Assembly (NCBI GenBank): GCA_963714255.1
Contig: CAVQNU010000015.1
Location: 186,001 to 250,000, forward strand
Direction: 5' to 3'
From: Rhodovastum sp963714255
GTDB lineage: Bacteria; Pseudomonadota; Alphaproteobacteria; Acetobacterales; Acetobacteraceae
DNA length: 64,000 nucleotides
Shown piece after piece: positions 38,552-47,061 of the stretch (position 1 is the stretch's first letter; the number at the start of each line of letters is the position of its first letter). A program made the translations under genes and the position numbers. Under the pieces are notes generated by a model. It saw nothing but the letters and a program-made list of their open reading frames with translations, searched no databases and had not been told where the DNA came from.

Positions 38552-39145
38552 ATGCTCACCGACCTTCCCAACGTCCTGACCCTGTCGCGCATCGCCGCGA
38601 TCCCGCTGCTCGTGGTGCTGGTGGCGGCGCGTACGCCCGAGACCGACCTCACGGCCTGCATCCTGTTCAGCGCCGCCGCCATCACCGATTATTTCGATGG
38701 CAAGCTGGCGCGCGATCGCAAGCAGCTGTCGGATCTCGGCCGCATGCTGGACCCGATCGCCGACAAGCTGCTGGTTGCCGCCGCGCTGATGATGCTGGTC
38801 GGCATGGGGCGGCTGAGCGCCGGCGGGCTGTATCCTGCCATCGTGATCATGCTGCGCGAGATTCTGGTCAGCGGCCTGCGCGAGTACCTGGCCGGCGTGC
38901 GGGTGGGCCTGCCGGTGACGCGCCTGGCGAAATGGAAGACCGGCTTTCAGATGGCCGCGCTGGGCACCTTGCTGGCCGGCAGCACCTCGGCGGGGCTGCT
39001 GCACATCCCTTGGCTGCCGGTCTCGTTCATCGGCGAGACCATGCTCTGGGTGGCAGCCATTCTGACTCTGGTAACCGGATGGGACTATCTGACTGCCGGG
39101 CTGCGCCATGCCGCCGCCCCGCCGCCGGCCGCACTGCGGGAATGA
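38552..39145 (+). CDS. pgsA: CDP-diacylglycerol--glycerol-3-phosphate 3-phosphatidyltransferase
   Basis: Membrane enzyme making phosphatidylglycerol phosphate, 197 residues. Carries the CDP-alcohol phosphatidyltransferase signature D-G-x2-A-R-x8-G-x3-D-x3-D as DGKLARDR...GRMLDPIADK at about residues 49-72. N-terminal MLTDLPNVLTLSRIAAIPLL is typical of PgsA. About four membrane segments. ATG 38552; mobB follows 31 bases after its stop, suggesting a shared transcript running through moaDE. Confidence 0.94.
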   Translation: MLTDLPNVLTLSRIAAIPLLVVLVAARTPETDLTACILFSAAAITDYFDGKLARDRKQLSDLGRMLDPIADKLLVAAALMMLVGMGRLSAGGLYPAIVIMLREILVSGLREYLAGVRVGLPVTRLAKWKTGFQMAALGTLLAGSTSAGLLHIPWLPVSFIGETMLWVAAILTLVTGWDYLTAGLRHAAAPPPAALRE

Positions 39146-39176
39146 GGGCGGTTTTCCGCTGGAAGGAGGGGCCGCG

Positions 39177-39692
39177 TTGAAGCTGCTCGGCCTGGTCGGA
39201 TGGTCCGGCAGCGGCAAGACCACGCTGCTGGAGGGGCTGATGCCCCGGCTGATCGCCCGCGGCCTGTCGGTGTCGACCGTCAAGCATGCCCATCACGGGT
39301 TCGATCTGGACCAGCCCGGCAAGGATTCCTGGCGCCATCGCCAGGCCGGCGCCACCGAGGTGTTGATTTCCAGCGGCACCCGCTGGGCGTTGATGCATGA
39401 CGTGCGTGGCAGCGAACCGGATCTGCCCTTCCTGCTGGCGCGTCTGGCACCGGTTGACCTGGTACTGGTGGAGGGATTCAAAGCCAGTCCGCATCCCAAG
39501 ATCGAAGTGCACCGGCCTGCGCTGGGGCGGCCTCGTATCTGGCCGGACCGGGACGACATCGTTGCCGTGGCAGCCGACGAACGCCTGCCCGACTGTGACC
39601 GGATGGTGCTACCGCTCAATGATCCGGAGGCAATTGTTGAATGGGTGCTTGCGTTTATGGGCCGATCTGGGGCACTGGACCGAACTGCTTGA
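39177..39692 (+). CDS. mobB: Molybdopterin-guanine dinucleotide biosynthesis adapter MobB
   Basis: GTP-binding helper of molybdenum cofactor biosynthesis, 171 residues. Walker A GWSGSGKTTLLE is near residues 8-19, followed by STVKHAHHGFDLDQPGKDSWRH, the family hallmark. TTG 39177 is chosen because GGAAGGAGGGG lies immediately upstream and the P-loop is then at the usual distance. Context with moaD and moaE fits a Moco cluster. Confidence 0.9.
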   Translation: MKLLGLVGWSGSGKTTLLEGLMPRLIARGLSVSTVKHAHHGFDLDQPGKDSWRHRQAGATEVLISSGTRWALMHDVRGSEPDLPFLLARLAPVDLVLVEGFKASPHPKIEVHRPALGRPRIWPDRDDIVAVAADERLPDCDRMVLPLNDPEAIVEWVLAFMGRSGALDRTA

Positions 39693-39775
39693 GCCGCAGA
39701 CGTGACGCAGGCATATTGATTCCCCTGAGCGCCGGATGCCAATCCGAACCGGCTGCACGACAAGGATTTCCGCCC

Positions 39776-40363
39776 ATGTGGCGCATCGCCCTGCTGGGAC
39801 TGACCCTGCTGCTGCCGGCCTGCGAGAGCTATGTGGGCAATCCGCTGGCCGGCTTCGGCGGGTTCATCGGCGACACCCATACGTTTCACCTCAACCCGAA
39901 CCAGCCGACGGGCGATGCGCCCAACCTGCTGCGGGCGGAAGGCAAGGATGTCGAGCAGGAGCCGCTGACGCCCGAGGCCGGCAATGTCTGGCCGCGCCCG
40001 GCGGCGCCGGAGCCCACGCTGGAGGACCTCGAGCGGGTCCAAACGGCGCCGGATACAAACGCGCCACCGGTTCCGCGCCCCGCAGTCCGCGGCAGTTCGG
40101 TGCCGCCGCCACCCGAGGAAGCCCTGCCGCCGGCTCCACCGGCCCGGCCGGCGCCGCCGCCCGTCCTGCCGCCGGCCGCGCCGCCCAGCACGCAATTCTA
40201 TCCGACCCCTGGTGGCACATCCGTCGGCACGCAGACCGGCAACGGCGTGCAGACCTTCACCGACCCGAAGGGCGGCACCGGCATCGTGGTGCCCAACGGC
40301 AACGGCACCAGCACGCTCATCGCCCCCGATGGCTCCATGACCACGGTGCCGACCCCACGCTGA
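39776..40363 (+). CDS. Proline-rich lipoprotein of unknown function
   Basis: 195 residues. The signal MWRIALLGLTLLLPAC ends in a lipobox-like LPAC. The mature protein starts ESYVGNPLAGFGGFIGDTHT, then has a long proline-rich segment (about 90-150). A conserved-looking C-terminal part follows (FTDPKGGTGIVVPNGNGTST... LIAPDGSMTTVPTPR). No recognised domain. Sits between mobB and moaD in the same direction; whether it belongs to the Moco operon is unclear. Confidence 0.72.
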   Translation: MWRIALLGLTLLLPACESYVGNPLAGFGGFIGDTHTFHLNPNQPTGDAPNLLRAEGKDVEQEPLTPEAGNVWPRPAAPEPTLEDLERVQTAPDTNAPPVPRPAVRGSSVPPPPEEALPPAPPARPAPPPVLPPAAPPSTQFYPTPGGTSVGTQTGNGVQTFTDPKGGTGIVVPNGNGTSTLIAPDGSMTTVPTPR

Positions 40364-40396
40364 GCGCCTCCGCACTGGCCACACCATATCCCCGGC

Positions 40397-40672
40397 ATGT
40401 CCGCCCCTGGACCCGCAAAGCTCCGCCTGCTGTATTTCGCCTGGCTGCGCGAGCGTTTGGGCATGGCGGAGGAGGCGATGGCGCTGCCGGACGGCGTCGC
40501 GACGGTGGGTGAGCTGGTGGCGTGGCAGCGTGGCCGCAGTGCGGCCCATGCGGCGGCCTTTGCCGGATCGGCCCGGGTGCGCTGCGCGGTCAATCAGGAA
40601 TTCGCCGCACCCGACGCACCGGTCGCCGCCGGCGACGAAGTGGCGTTCTTTCCGCCCGTGACCGGCGGCTAG
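40397..40672 (+). CDS. moaD: Molybdopterin synthase small subunit MoaD
   Basis: Ubiquitin-like sulfur carrier, 91 residues, ending in the required Gly-Gly (FFPPVTGG) that is thiocarboxylated. Beta-grasp start KLRLLYFAWLRERLGMAEE is typical. Lies 16 bases before moaE, its partner in converting precursor Z to molybdopterin. Confidence 0.92.
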   Translation: MSAPGPAKLRLLYFAWLRERLGMAEEAMALPDGVATVGELVAWQRGRSAAHAAAFAGSARVRCAVNQEFAAPDAPVAAGDEVAFFPPVTGG

Positions 40673-40688
40673 GCGCGGGCGGCCGCGC

Positions 40689-41204
40689 ATGGCCACGATC
40701 CGCATCCAAACGGCGGATTTCGACATCGGCGCCGAGATGGCCGCGCTTTCGGCGGGACGGGCCGGCGTCGGCGGCATCGGCTGTTTCGTCGGCACGGTGC
40801 GCGGCAGCGCCGGCGGCCGGGCGATCACCGCGATGACGCTGGAGCACTATCCCGGCATGACCGAGCGCGCGATGGCGCGCATGGCAGCGGAAGCCGAGCG
40901 GCGCTGGCCGCTGCTGGGCTGCACCCTGATCCACCGCGTCGGACGCCTGGCGCCGGGGGAGAACATCGTGCTGGTGGCGGCGTCCTCCGCCCATCGGCAG
41001 GCGGCGCTGGCGGCGACCGGCTTTCTAATCGACTGGCTCAAGACGCGGGCGCCGTTCTGGAAGAAGGAATGCTTCGCCGATGGCGGCGGGGCCTGGGTGG
41101 AGGCGTGCGCGGCGGACGAGGACGCGGCTGCGGGGTGGGAGGAAGGCCGGGGCTCTGCCCTGGACCCGCCAAGGGCCGAGAGGCCCCTGGACCCAACACC
41201 TTAA
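40689..41204 (+). CDS. moaE: Molybdopterin synthase catalytic subunit MoaE
   Basis: Large subunit of molybdopterin synthase, 171 residues as read. Core motifs: GCFVGTVR near 32, MTLEHYPGMTERAM near 49, HRVGRLAPGENIVLVAASSAHR near 85, and catalytic-lysine region LKTRAPFWKKE near 118. Normal family length is about 150. The last 20 or so residues (after AADEDAAAGW) are encoded by repeat copy 9 and end at the TAA in its central CTTAAG. Confidence 0.93.
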   Translation: MATIRIQTADFDIGAEMAALSAGRAGVGGIGCFVGTVRGSAGGRAITAMTLEHYPGMTERAMARMAAEAERRWPLLGCTLIHRVGRLAPGENIVLVAASSAHRQAALAATGFLIDWLKTRAPFWKKECFADGGGAWVEACAADEDAAAGWEEGRGSALDPPRAERPLDPTP

Positions 41205-41247
41205 GTATTGGGGTCCAGGGCAGAGCCCTGGCCTTGCTTCCACCCTC
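41139..41247. repeat. Dispersed palindromic repeat, copy 9
   Basis: Left unit GGAAGGCCGGGGCTCTGCCC overlaps the moaE 3' end. The inner hairpin is CCAAGGGCC-GAGA-GGCCCCTGG. The centre CCTTAAGT carries the moaE stop. The right unit has a single GGTCCAGGGCAGAGCCCTGG hairpin and GGCCTTGCTTCC end. thrC begins 72 bases later. Confidence 0.9.
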
Positions 41248-41319
41248 GGCAGCAGCGCCCCGGTTGATCCCCCACACGTCCTGGCCCAGAAACGCCCGAC
41301 CAGACGGGAACCATCGACC

Positions 41320-42720
41320 ATGCGCTACATCTCCACCCGCGGGCAGGCGCCCGTGCGCGACTTTTCCGGCGTGCTGCTGGCAGGCCTGGCCGAGGACGGC
41401 GGGTTGTACGTGCCCGAATCCTGGCCGAGCCTGACCCACGCCGACTGGCGCGCCCTGCGCGGCCTGCCCTATGCCGAGCTGGCGGCCCGGGTGATCCACC
41501 CCTTCGTCGGCACCTGCATCGAATTCGCCACCCTGCAGCGCCTGTGCCGCGAGGCCTATGCCGGGTTCGGCCACCCCGCGGTGGTGCCGCTGGTGCAGCT
41601 CGATCATGCTTTGTTCGCCTGCGAGCTGTTCCATGGCCCGACGCTCGCCTTCAAGGACCTGGCCATGCAGCTGCTCGGGCGGCTGTTCGAGCATGTGCTG
41701 GCTGAGCGGGACGCGCGCGTCACCATCGTCGGCGCCACCTCCGGCGATACCGGCTCGGCCGCCATCGAGGCCTGCGCCGGCCGCGCGCGCATCAACATTG
41801 TTATCCTCCACCCCGACGGGCGCACCAGCGAGGTGCAGCGCCGGCAGATGACCACGGTGACGGCCCCCAACGTCGCCAACGTCGCCGTCGCCGGCACATT
41901 CGACGACTGCCAGGACCTGGTGAAGGCGATGTTCGCCGACGCGCCGTTCCGCAGCGAGCTGCATTTGTCGGCGGTGAATTCGATCAACTGGGCGCGGATC
42001 GCCGCCCAGATCCCCTATTACGTGGCCGCCGCTCTGGCGCTGGGCGCGCCGGACCGGGAGGTGGCGTTCGCCGTGCCGACCGGCAATTTCGGCAATGTGC
42101 TGGCCGCCTGGGCGGCGCGGCGCATGGGGCTGCCGGTGGCCCGCCTGGTGGTCGGATCAAACCGCAACGATATCCTGGCCCGGTTCCTCGCCGCCAACGA
42201 CATGTCCATCCGCGGCGTCGAGCCCAGCCTGTCGCCCAGCATGGATATCCAGGTCAGCTCCAATTTCGAGCGCCTGCTGTTCGAAATGCTGGAACGCAAC
42301 GGCGCCGCCACCGAAGCCGCCATGGCCGGATTCCGCACCAACGGGCGCATGCCGGTGCCCGAGCACGCCTGGCGTCGGGCGACCGCCCTGTTCCACGGGT
42401 TTGCCCTCGACGACGCCGGCACGCTGGCGGAAATCCGCCGTCTGCACGCAACCACCGGCTATCTGGCAGACCCGCATTCGGCGATCGGCATTGCCGCCGC
42501 CCGCGCGCTTCCCGGCCCCGGCGTGCCGATGATCGCCATGGCCACCGCGCATCCGGCCAAATTCCCGGATGCAATGGAACGCGCAACCGGTCATCGTCCC
42601 CCCCTGCCTTCGCGGCTCGCCGACCTATATGAGAGGGTGGAAAAATATCAACGCGCGCCCAACGACCTCGCTTCGATCGAGGCGATGGTGCGGGCCACCG
42701 TCCGAAGGAACGCCGCATGA
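41320..42720 (+). CDS. thrC: Threonine synthase
   Basis: PLP enzyme converting O-phosphohomoserine to threonine, 466 residues, long (yeast/E. coli-like) class. N-terminus MRYISTRGQAPVRDFSGVLL. PLP-lysine motif GPTLAFKDLAMQLLG is near residue 107, followed by VGATSGDTGSAAIEA for phosphate binding, and VPTGNFGNVLAAWAARRMGLP near 258. ATG 41320 gives the family N-terminus. Its stop overlaps the M16 peptidase start (ATGA). Confidence 0.96.
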   Translation: MRYISTRGQAPVRDFSGVLLAGLAEDGGLYVPESWPSLTHADWRALRGLPYAELAARVIHPFVGTCIEFATLQRLCREAYAGFGHPAVVPLVQLDHALFACELFHGPTLAFKDLAMQLLGRLFEHVLAERDARVTIVGATSGDTGSAAIEACAGRARINIVILHPDGRTSEVQRRQMTTVTAPNVANVAVAGTFDDCQDLVKAMFADAPFRSELHLSAVNSINWARIAAQIPYYVAAALALGAPDREVAFAVPTGNFGNVLAAWAARRMGLPVARLVVGSNRNDILARFLAANDMSIRGVEPSLSPSMDIQVSSNFERLLFEMLERNGAATEAAMAGFRTNGRMPVPEHAWRRATALFHGFALDDAGTLAEIRRLHATTGYLADPHSAIGIAAARALPGPGVPMIAMATAHPAKFPDAMERATGHRPPLPSRLADLYERVEKYQRAPNDLASIEAMVRATVRRNAA

Positions 42721-44003
42721 CCGGGACCAGCGTCATCGAAGGGGGCGCGATCAAAGTGACCCGCCTGCCCTCCGGCCTGATCGTGGTCACCGAGCGGATG
42801 GACCGTGTCGAGACGGTCTCGTTCGGCGCCTACGTGGCGAGCGGCACCCGCCACGAGCTGGCCGAGGAGAACGGCATTTCGCATTTCCTCGAACACATGG
42901 CCTTCAAGGGCACCGAGCGGCGCAGTGCCGCCGCCATCGCCGAAGAAATCGAGGCGGTCGGCGGGCACATGAACGCCTACACCGCCCGCGAGCAGACCGC
43001 GTTCTACGTCAAGGCGCTGAAGGAGGATCTGGGGCTGGCCGCCGACATCATCGGCGACATTCTCAGCCATTCGACCTTCGATCCCGCCGAGGTGGAGCGC
43101 GAGCGCGGCGTGATCCTGCAGGAAATCGGCCAGGCCAACGACACGCCCGACGACATCATTTTCGACCATTTCCAGGAGGCGGCCTATCCCGCCCAGCCGA
43201 TGGGCCGCCCGGTGCTGGGCACCGAGGAACGCATCGCCGCCGCCACGCGGGACATGCTGATGGGCTATATGCGCCGCCACTACACCACGTCGAACACCGT
43301 GGTGGCGGCGGCGGGCAATTTGCACCATGAGGCGGTGCTGGAGCTGGTGGAGCGGCATTTCGCCGACCTGCCGCGCGCGGCCGCGCCGGCGGCCCAGCCC
43401 GGGGTGTATCGCGGCGGCGAGTTCCGCGAGGCGCGCGATCTCGACCAGGTGCATATCGTGCTCGGCTTTCCGTCGGTCGCCTATGCCGACCCCGATTTCT
43501 ACCCGGTGATGCTGCTGTCCACCCTGCTGGGCGGCGGCATGTCGTCGCGCCTGTTCCAGGAGGTGCGCGAAAAGCGCGGTCTGGTCTATTCGATCTATTC
43601 CTTCACCGCGCCCTACGCGGATAGCGGGGTGTTCGCCATCTACGCCGGCACCGGCGAGAGCGAGGCGGCCGAGCTGATCCCGGTGACCCTGGCCGAACTG
43701 CAGAACGTGCAGACCGAGGTGTCCGCCGCCGAGCTGGCGCGGGCGCGCGCGCAGGTGAAAGCCGGGCTGCTGATGTCGCTGGAAAGCACCGGCAGCCGCT
43801 GCGAGCAGCTCGCCCGGCAGCTGCAGGTGTTCGGCCGGGTGATCCCCACCGCCGAGACGGTTGGGCGCATCGAGGCGGTGACGCTGGCCGATATCAGCCG
43901 CGCCGCGGTGCGGCTGTTCCGCGCCGCCCCCACGCTCGCCGCCCTCGGCCCGGCGGGCCACGTGCCGGGGCTGCCGGCGATCGCCGACCGGCTGGCGGCC
44001 TGA
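42717..44003 (+). CDS. M16 family zinc peptidase (processing-peptidase-like)
   Basis: 428-residue insulinase-type peptidase related to the mitochondrial processing peptidase beta subunit. The inverted zinc motif HFLEH is at residues 56-60, with the third-ligand region ERERGVILQEIG near 125. Substrate-region GGGMSSRLFQEVREKRGLVY, typical of PqqL/MPP-type enzymes, is near 265. Coupled to thrC and 22 bases upstream of pmbA. No signal peptide, so cytoplasmic or unusual export; substrate unknown. Confidence 0.92.
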   Translation: MTGTSVIEGGAIKVTRLPSGLIVVTERMDRVETVSFGAYVASGTRHELAEENGISHFLEHMAFKGTERRSAAAIAEEIEAVGGHMNAYTAREQTAFYVKALKEDLGLAADIIGDILSHSTFDPAEVERERGVILQEIGQANDTPDDIIFDHFQEAAYPAQPMGRPVLGTEERIAAATRDMLMGYMRRHYTTSNTVVAAAGNLHHEAVLELVERHFADLPRAAAPAAQPGVYRGGEFREARDLDQVHIVLGFPSVAYADPDFYPVMLLSTLLGGGMSSRLFQEVREKRGLVYSIYSFTAPYADSGVFAIYAGTGESEAAELIPVTLAELQNVQTEVSAAELARARAQVKAGLLMSLESTGSRCEQLARQLQVFGRVIPTAETVGRIEAVTLADISRAAVRLFRAAPTLAALGPAGHVPGLPAIADRLAA

Positions 44004-44025
44004 GGCGCGGGCGGGGAGGACGGTT

Positions 44026-45357
44026 ATGGACGATCTCGACCTGCTGGCCGACCTGATCGGCCGCGCGCGCGCGGCTGGCGCGGATGCGGCCGATGCGCTG
44101 GTGGTGGCCGGTACTTCGCTCGGCGTGCAGCGCAGGCTCGGCCAGACCGAGCATTTGGAGCGGTCAGAAAGCCACGACCTCGGCCTGCGCGTGTTCGTGG
44201 GCAAGCGGCAGGCGCTGGTGTCGTCGACCTCGGTCGACCCGGCCGGTTTCGCCCTGCTGGCCGAGCGGGCGGTGGCGATGGCGCGGGTGGTGCCGGACGA
44301 CCCGTATGCCGGCCTGGCCGAACGCGCCGCCCCGCCGGACGATGCCGCCTTGTTCGAGCTCGATGACCCGGCCGAGCCGGACGCCGAGGCGCTGATCGCT
44401 CGCGCCGCCGCCGCCGAGGAGGCGGCGCTCGCCGTGCCCGGGGTGACCAACTCCGAGGGGGCCGAGGCGGGTTACGGCCGCACCGTGCTGGCGCTGGCGA
44501 CCTCTGCCGGGTTTGCCGGGCGGTTCGTCCGCTCCAGCCATTCGGTGTCGGCGTCGGTCCTGGCCGGCAGCGGCACGTCCATGCAGCGCGACTACGATTA
44601 TGCCACCGCCGTGCATCTGGCCGACCTGGACGATGCGGCGCGGATCGGCCGCACCGCCGGCGAGCGGGCGGTGGCGCGGCTGAACCCGGCGCGGCCGAAG
44701 ACCGCCAAAATCCCGGTGGTTTACGACCCGCGGGTGGCCGGCAGCCTGGTCAGCCATTTCGCCAGCGCGATCAACGGCGCCTCGGTGGCGCGGGGCACCA
44801 GTTTCCTCAAGGACCGCATGGGCGAGCGGGTGTTTGCCGCCGGCATAACGGTGGTGGACGACCCGCGGCGCCGGCGCGGCCTGCGCTCCCGCCCGTTCGA
44901 CGGCGAGGGCGTGCCGACCGGCGCGCGCAATCTGGCCGAGGACGGCGTGCTGCTGACCTGGCTGCTGGACTCCCGCAGCGCCCGCCAGCTTGGCCTGCAG
45001 TCCACCGGCCATGCCAGCCGCGGCACCGGCGCGCCGCCGAGCCCGGCGCCGAGCAATCTGTACCTGCGCCCCGGGCCGCTCAGCCCGGCCGAACTGATGG
45101 CCGATATCAAGGAAGGGATTTACGTCACCGAGCTGATCGGCATGGGCATCAACATGGTGACCGGCGATTACAGCCGCGGCGCCGCGGGGTTCATGATCCG
45201 CGACGGCGCCCTGTCCGAGCCGGTGGCCGAGGTGACCATCGCCGGCACCATGCCGGAGATGTTCGCCGCCCTGGTGCCGGCCAACGATCTGGTGTTCCGG
45301 CGGGGAACGGATGCGCCCACGGTCCGGGTGGATGGGATGACCCTGGCGGGCGCCTGA
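44026..45357 (+). CDS. pmbA: TldE/PmbA family protein
   Basis: 443-residue partner of the TldD metalloprotease; TldD-TldE processes modified peptides such as microcins and degrades CcdA. Family marks: LGLRVFVGKRQALVSS near 55, GTSMQRDYDYATAVHLADL near 185, and MGINMVTGDYSRGAAGFMIR near 375. It lacks the HExxH of TldD, as expected for TldE. The tldD gene is in the same window at 52627-54093, not adjacent. Confidence 0.93.
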   Translation: MDDLDLLADLIGRARAAGADAADALVVAGTSLGVQRRLGQTEHLERSESHDLGLRVFVGKRQALVSSTSVDPAGFALLAERAVAMARVVPDDPYAGLAERAAPPDDAALFELDDPAEPDAEALIARAAAAEEAALAVPGVTNSEGAEAGYGRTVLALATSAGFAGRFVRSSHSVSASVLAGSGTSMQRDYDYATAVHLADLDDAARIGRTAGERAVARLNPARPKTAKIPVVYDPRVAGSLVSHFASAINGASVARGTSFLKDRMGERVFAAGITVVDDPRRRRGLRSRPFDGEGVPTGARNLAEDGVLLTWLLDSRSARQLGLQSTGHASRGTGAPPSPAPSNLYLRPGPLSPAELMADIKEGIYVTELIGMGINMVTGDYSRGAAGFMIRDGALSEPVAEVTIAGTMPEMFAALVPANDLVFRRGTDAPTVRVDGMTLAGA

Positions 45358-45366
45358 TCCGGGCAG

Positions 45367-45518
45367 TCGGGGGAAAGAAAGTAAGGCCAGGGCTCTGCCC
45401 TGGACCCGCCAGGGGGCAGTGGCCCCCTGGACCCCGTTACTTAAGTAATGGGTTCCAAGGGGCCACTGCCCCTTGGCGGGTCCAGGGCAGAGCCCTGGCC
45501 TTACTTTCTTTCCCCCGA
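45367..45518. repeat. Dispersed palindromic repeat, copy 10 (longest symmetric arms)
   Basis: 152-base inverted pair between pmbA and the Tim44-like gene. Even the outer flanks mirror each other: TCGGGGGAAAGAAAGTAAGG at left, CCTTACTTTCTTTCCCCCGA at right. Inner hairpins are CCAGGGGGC/GCCCCCTGG on the left and CCAAGGGGC/GCCCCTTGG on the right, a compensated difference. The centre is TTACTTAAGTAA. Confidence 0.93.
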
Positions 45519-45601
45519 TTGACCCTGCGCCTGCCCCCCTACAGTTGCATCCGCTACGTCCCCATATGCGGTCCTCAGTCAAAGGAATCGTGAGCACCCC
45601 C

Positions 45602-46546
45602 ATGCGCCGCACTTCGTTCCTGATTGCAGGCTTCGCCGCCGTTTGTCTTGCGCTCGCGCCGGGGCTGGCCTTCGCGCGCGCCGGCGCCAGCAGTTCCGGT
45701 GCCGGCGCCTCGATGGGCAGCCGGGGCAGCCAGACATTTTCGATCCCGGTGCCGACCAACACGGCGCCGTCGGGCGCTGCGCCGCTGCAGCGCAGCATGA
45801 CTCCGCAGTCCTCCCCGTCCTACGGCACGCCGAGCATGGCGCCGGGGTATGGCGCGTCACGGTCGCCGTTTGCGTCCGGCCTGTTGGGCGGGCTGCTGGG
45901 CGCCGGCCTGGTCGGGCTGTTGTTCGGTGGCGGGTTGTTCAGCGGCATGTCGGGCTTCGGCAGCTTCTTTGGCCTGCTGCTGCAGGTCGGGCTGCTGGTG
46001 CTGCTCGCGCGGTTCCTGTTCCGCCGCTTCTTCCGCAACTCGGTGCCGGCTTTCGCCGGGCCGGGCCTGCTGGCCCGTGACGGCACCCAAGGCGGCATGC
46101 CGGGGCGGCCGGCGGCGGGCGGCGGCAGGCCCGGCCTGCAACCGGTGCCCATCTTGCCGGCCGACTTCCAGGCGTTCGAGCAGTTGCTGCAGGCGGTGCA
46201 GGCCGCCTGGTCAAATCACGACCTCGGCACGCTGCGCGCCGTCGCCACGCCCGAAATGGCGAGCTATTTCGCCGAGCAACTGGCCGAGCAGACCAGCCGT
46301 GGCGTGCGCAACGAAGTGACAGGCGTGCGGCTGGAGCAGGGCGACCTGTCCGAAGCCTGGGCCGAACCCGGCCGCGAATATGCCACCGTGGCGATGCGCT
46401 TCTCGATGGTTGACGTGACCGTCGACAGCGCCGGCCGGGTGGTGGACGGAGATCCGGTGCGCCGCACCCAGGCCACCGAGTTCTGGACCTTCCTGCGGGC
46501 CCCCGGCGGTCGCTGGGTGCTGTCAGCGATCCAGCAGGCGCGCTGA
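45602..46546 (+). CDS. Tim44-like domain protein
   Basis: 314 residues. Signal-like start MRRTSFLIAGFAAVCLALAP with AFARAG cleavage, then a Ser/Pro/Gly-rich linker. A membrane segment (LLLQVGLLVLLARFLFRRFF) and a C-terminal Tim44/MBA1-like domain (about 195-314: DFQAFEQLLQAVQAAWSNHD ... EFWTFLRAPGGRWVLSAIQQ) follow. Bacterial relatives are membrane-anchored and of unclear function. Start is ambiguous: ATG 45602 best fits the signal, while GTG 45590 or ATG 45566 lie closer to AAAGGA. Confidence 0.82.
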   Translation: MRRTSFLIAGFAAVCLALAPGLAFARAGASSSGAGASMGSRGSQTFSIPVPTNTAPSGAAPLQRSMTPQSSPSYGTPSMAPGYGASRSPFASGLLGGLLGAGLVGLLFGGGLFSGMSGFGSFFGLLLQVGLLVLLARFLFRRFFRNSVPAFAGPGLLARDGTQGGMPGRPAAGGGRPGLQPVPILPADFQAFEQLLQAVQAAWSNHDLGTLRAVATPEMASYFAEQLAEQTSRGVRNEVTGVRLEQGDLSEAWAEPGREYATVAMRFSMVDVTVDSAGRVVDGDPVRRTQATEFWTFLRAPGGRWVLSAIQQAR

Positions 46547-46554
46547 GCTTGCGA

Positions 46555-47061
46555 TCAGGCGAGGCCGGCGACGGCCTCGTCGAGCAACGCCTGCACATAG
46601 GGGGCGAAGGAGCGCGCCACCTCGAGGCGAAAATCGTGCGCGTCCCTGCGCCACAGCACGATTTCGGCCTTGCCGAATACCGTACGGGTGCAGGCGCCAG
46701 GCGGGAATGCGGCGGCATCGAGATCGAGCGGGCAGCCGGCGTTCAGCAGCCCGGCGGCGTCCGGGCCGGCAATGCGCAGTGCCGCGTGGCCATGGCTGAC
46801 ATCCACCACCGATGCGGGGCCGCCGCAATCGGTCGCGGCGAGGCGCTCCAGCAGCGCCGCCGCCGCGCCCGCCTCGGCGAGCAGCAGCATCTCGTCCGGG
46901 CCGAGCCGCAGGGCCGTGCGCCCGCCGCCTTCGGCGGAGCCCAGCAAAGGCGGCGGCAGCGCCACGCCGAAACCGCCGGATAGACGCGCCGCCGTCTCGG
47001 GCGCGGCGCGCAGCACGAGCCGGGTGCAGCCGGGCAGGGGCGCGATACCGGTGTCAGCCAC
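46555..47061 (-). CDS. soxG: Sarcosine oxidase gamma subunit
   Basis: 168-residue gamma subunit of the heterotetrameric sarcosine oxidase, which stabilises the complex and resembles the GcvT fold. Segments GPDEMLLLAEAG, VVDVSHGHAALRIAGPDA and ARSFAPYVQALLDEA fit the SoxG family. GTG 47061 overlaps the soxA stop, giving translational coupling. Converges on the Tim44-like gene with an 8-base gap. Confidence 0.88.
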   Translation of the reverse strand: MADTGIAPLPGCTRLVLRAAPETAARLSGGFGVALPPPLLGSAEGGGRTALRLGPDEMLLLAEAGAAAALLERLAATDCGGPASVVDVSHGHAALRIAGPDAAGLLNAGCPLDLDAAAFPPGACTRTVFGKAEIVLWRRDAHDFRLEVARSFAPYVQALLDEAVAGLA

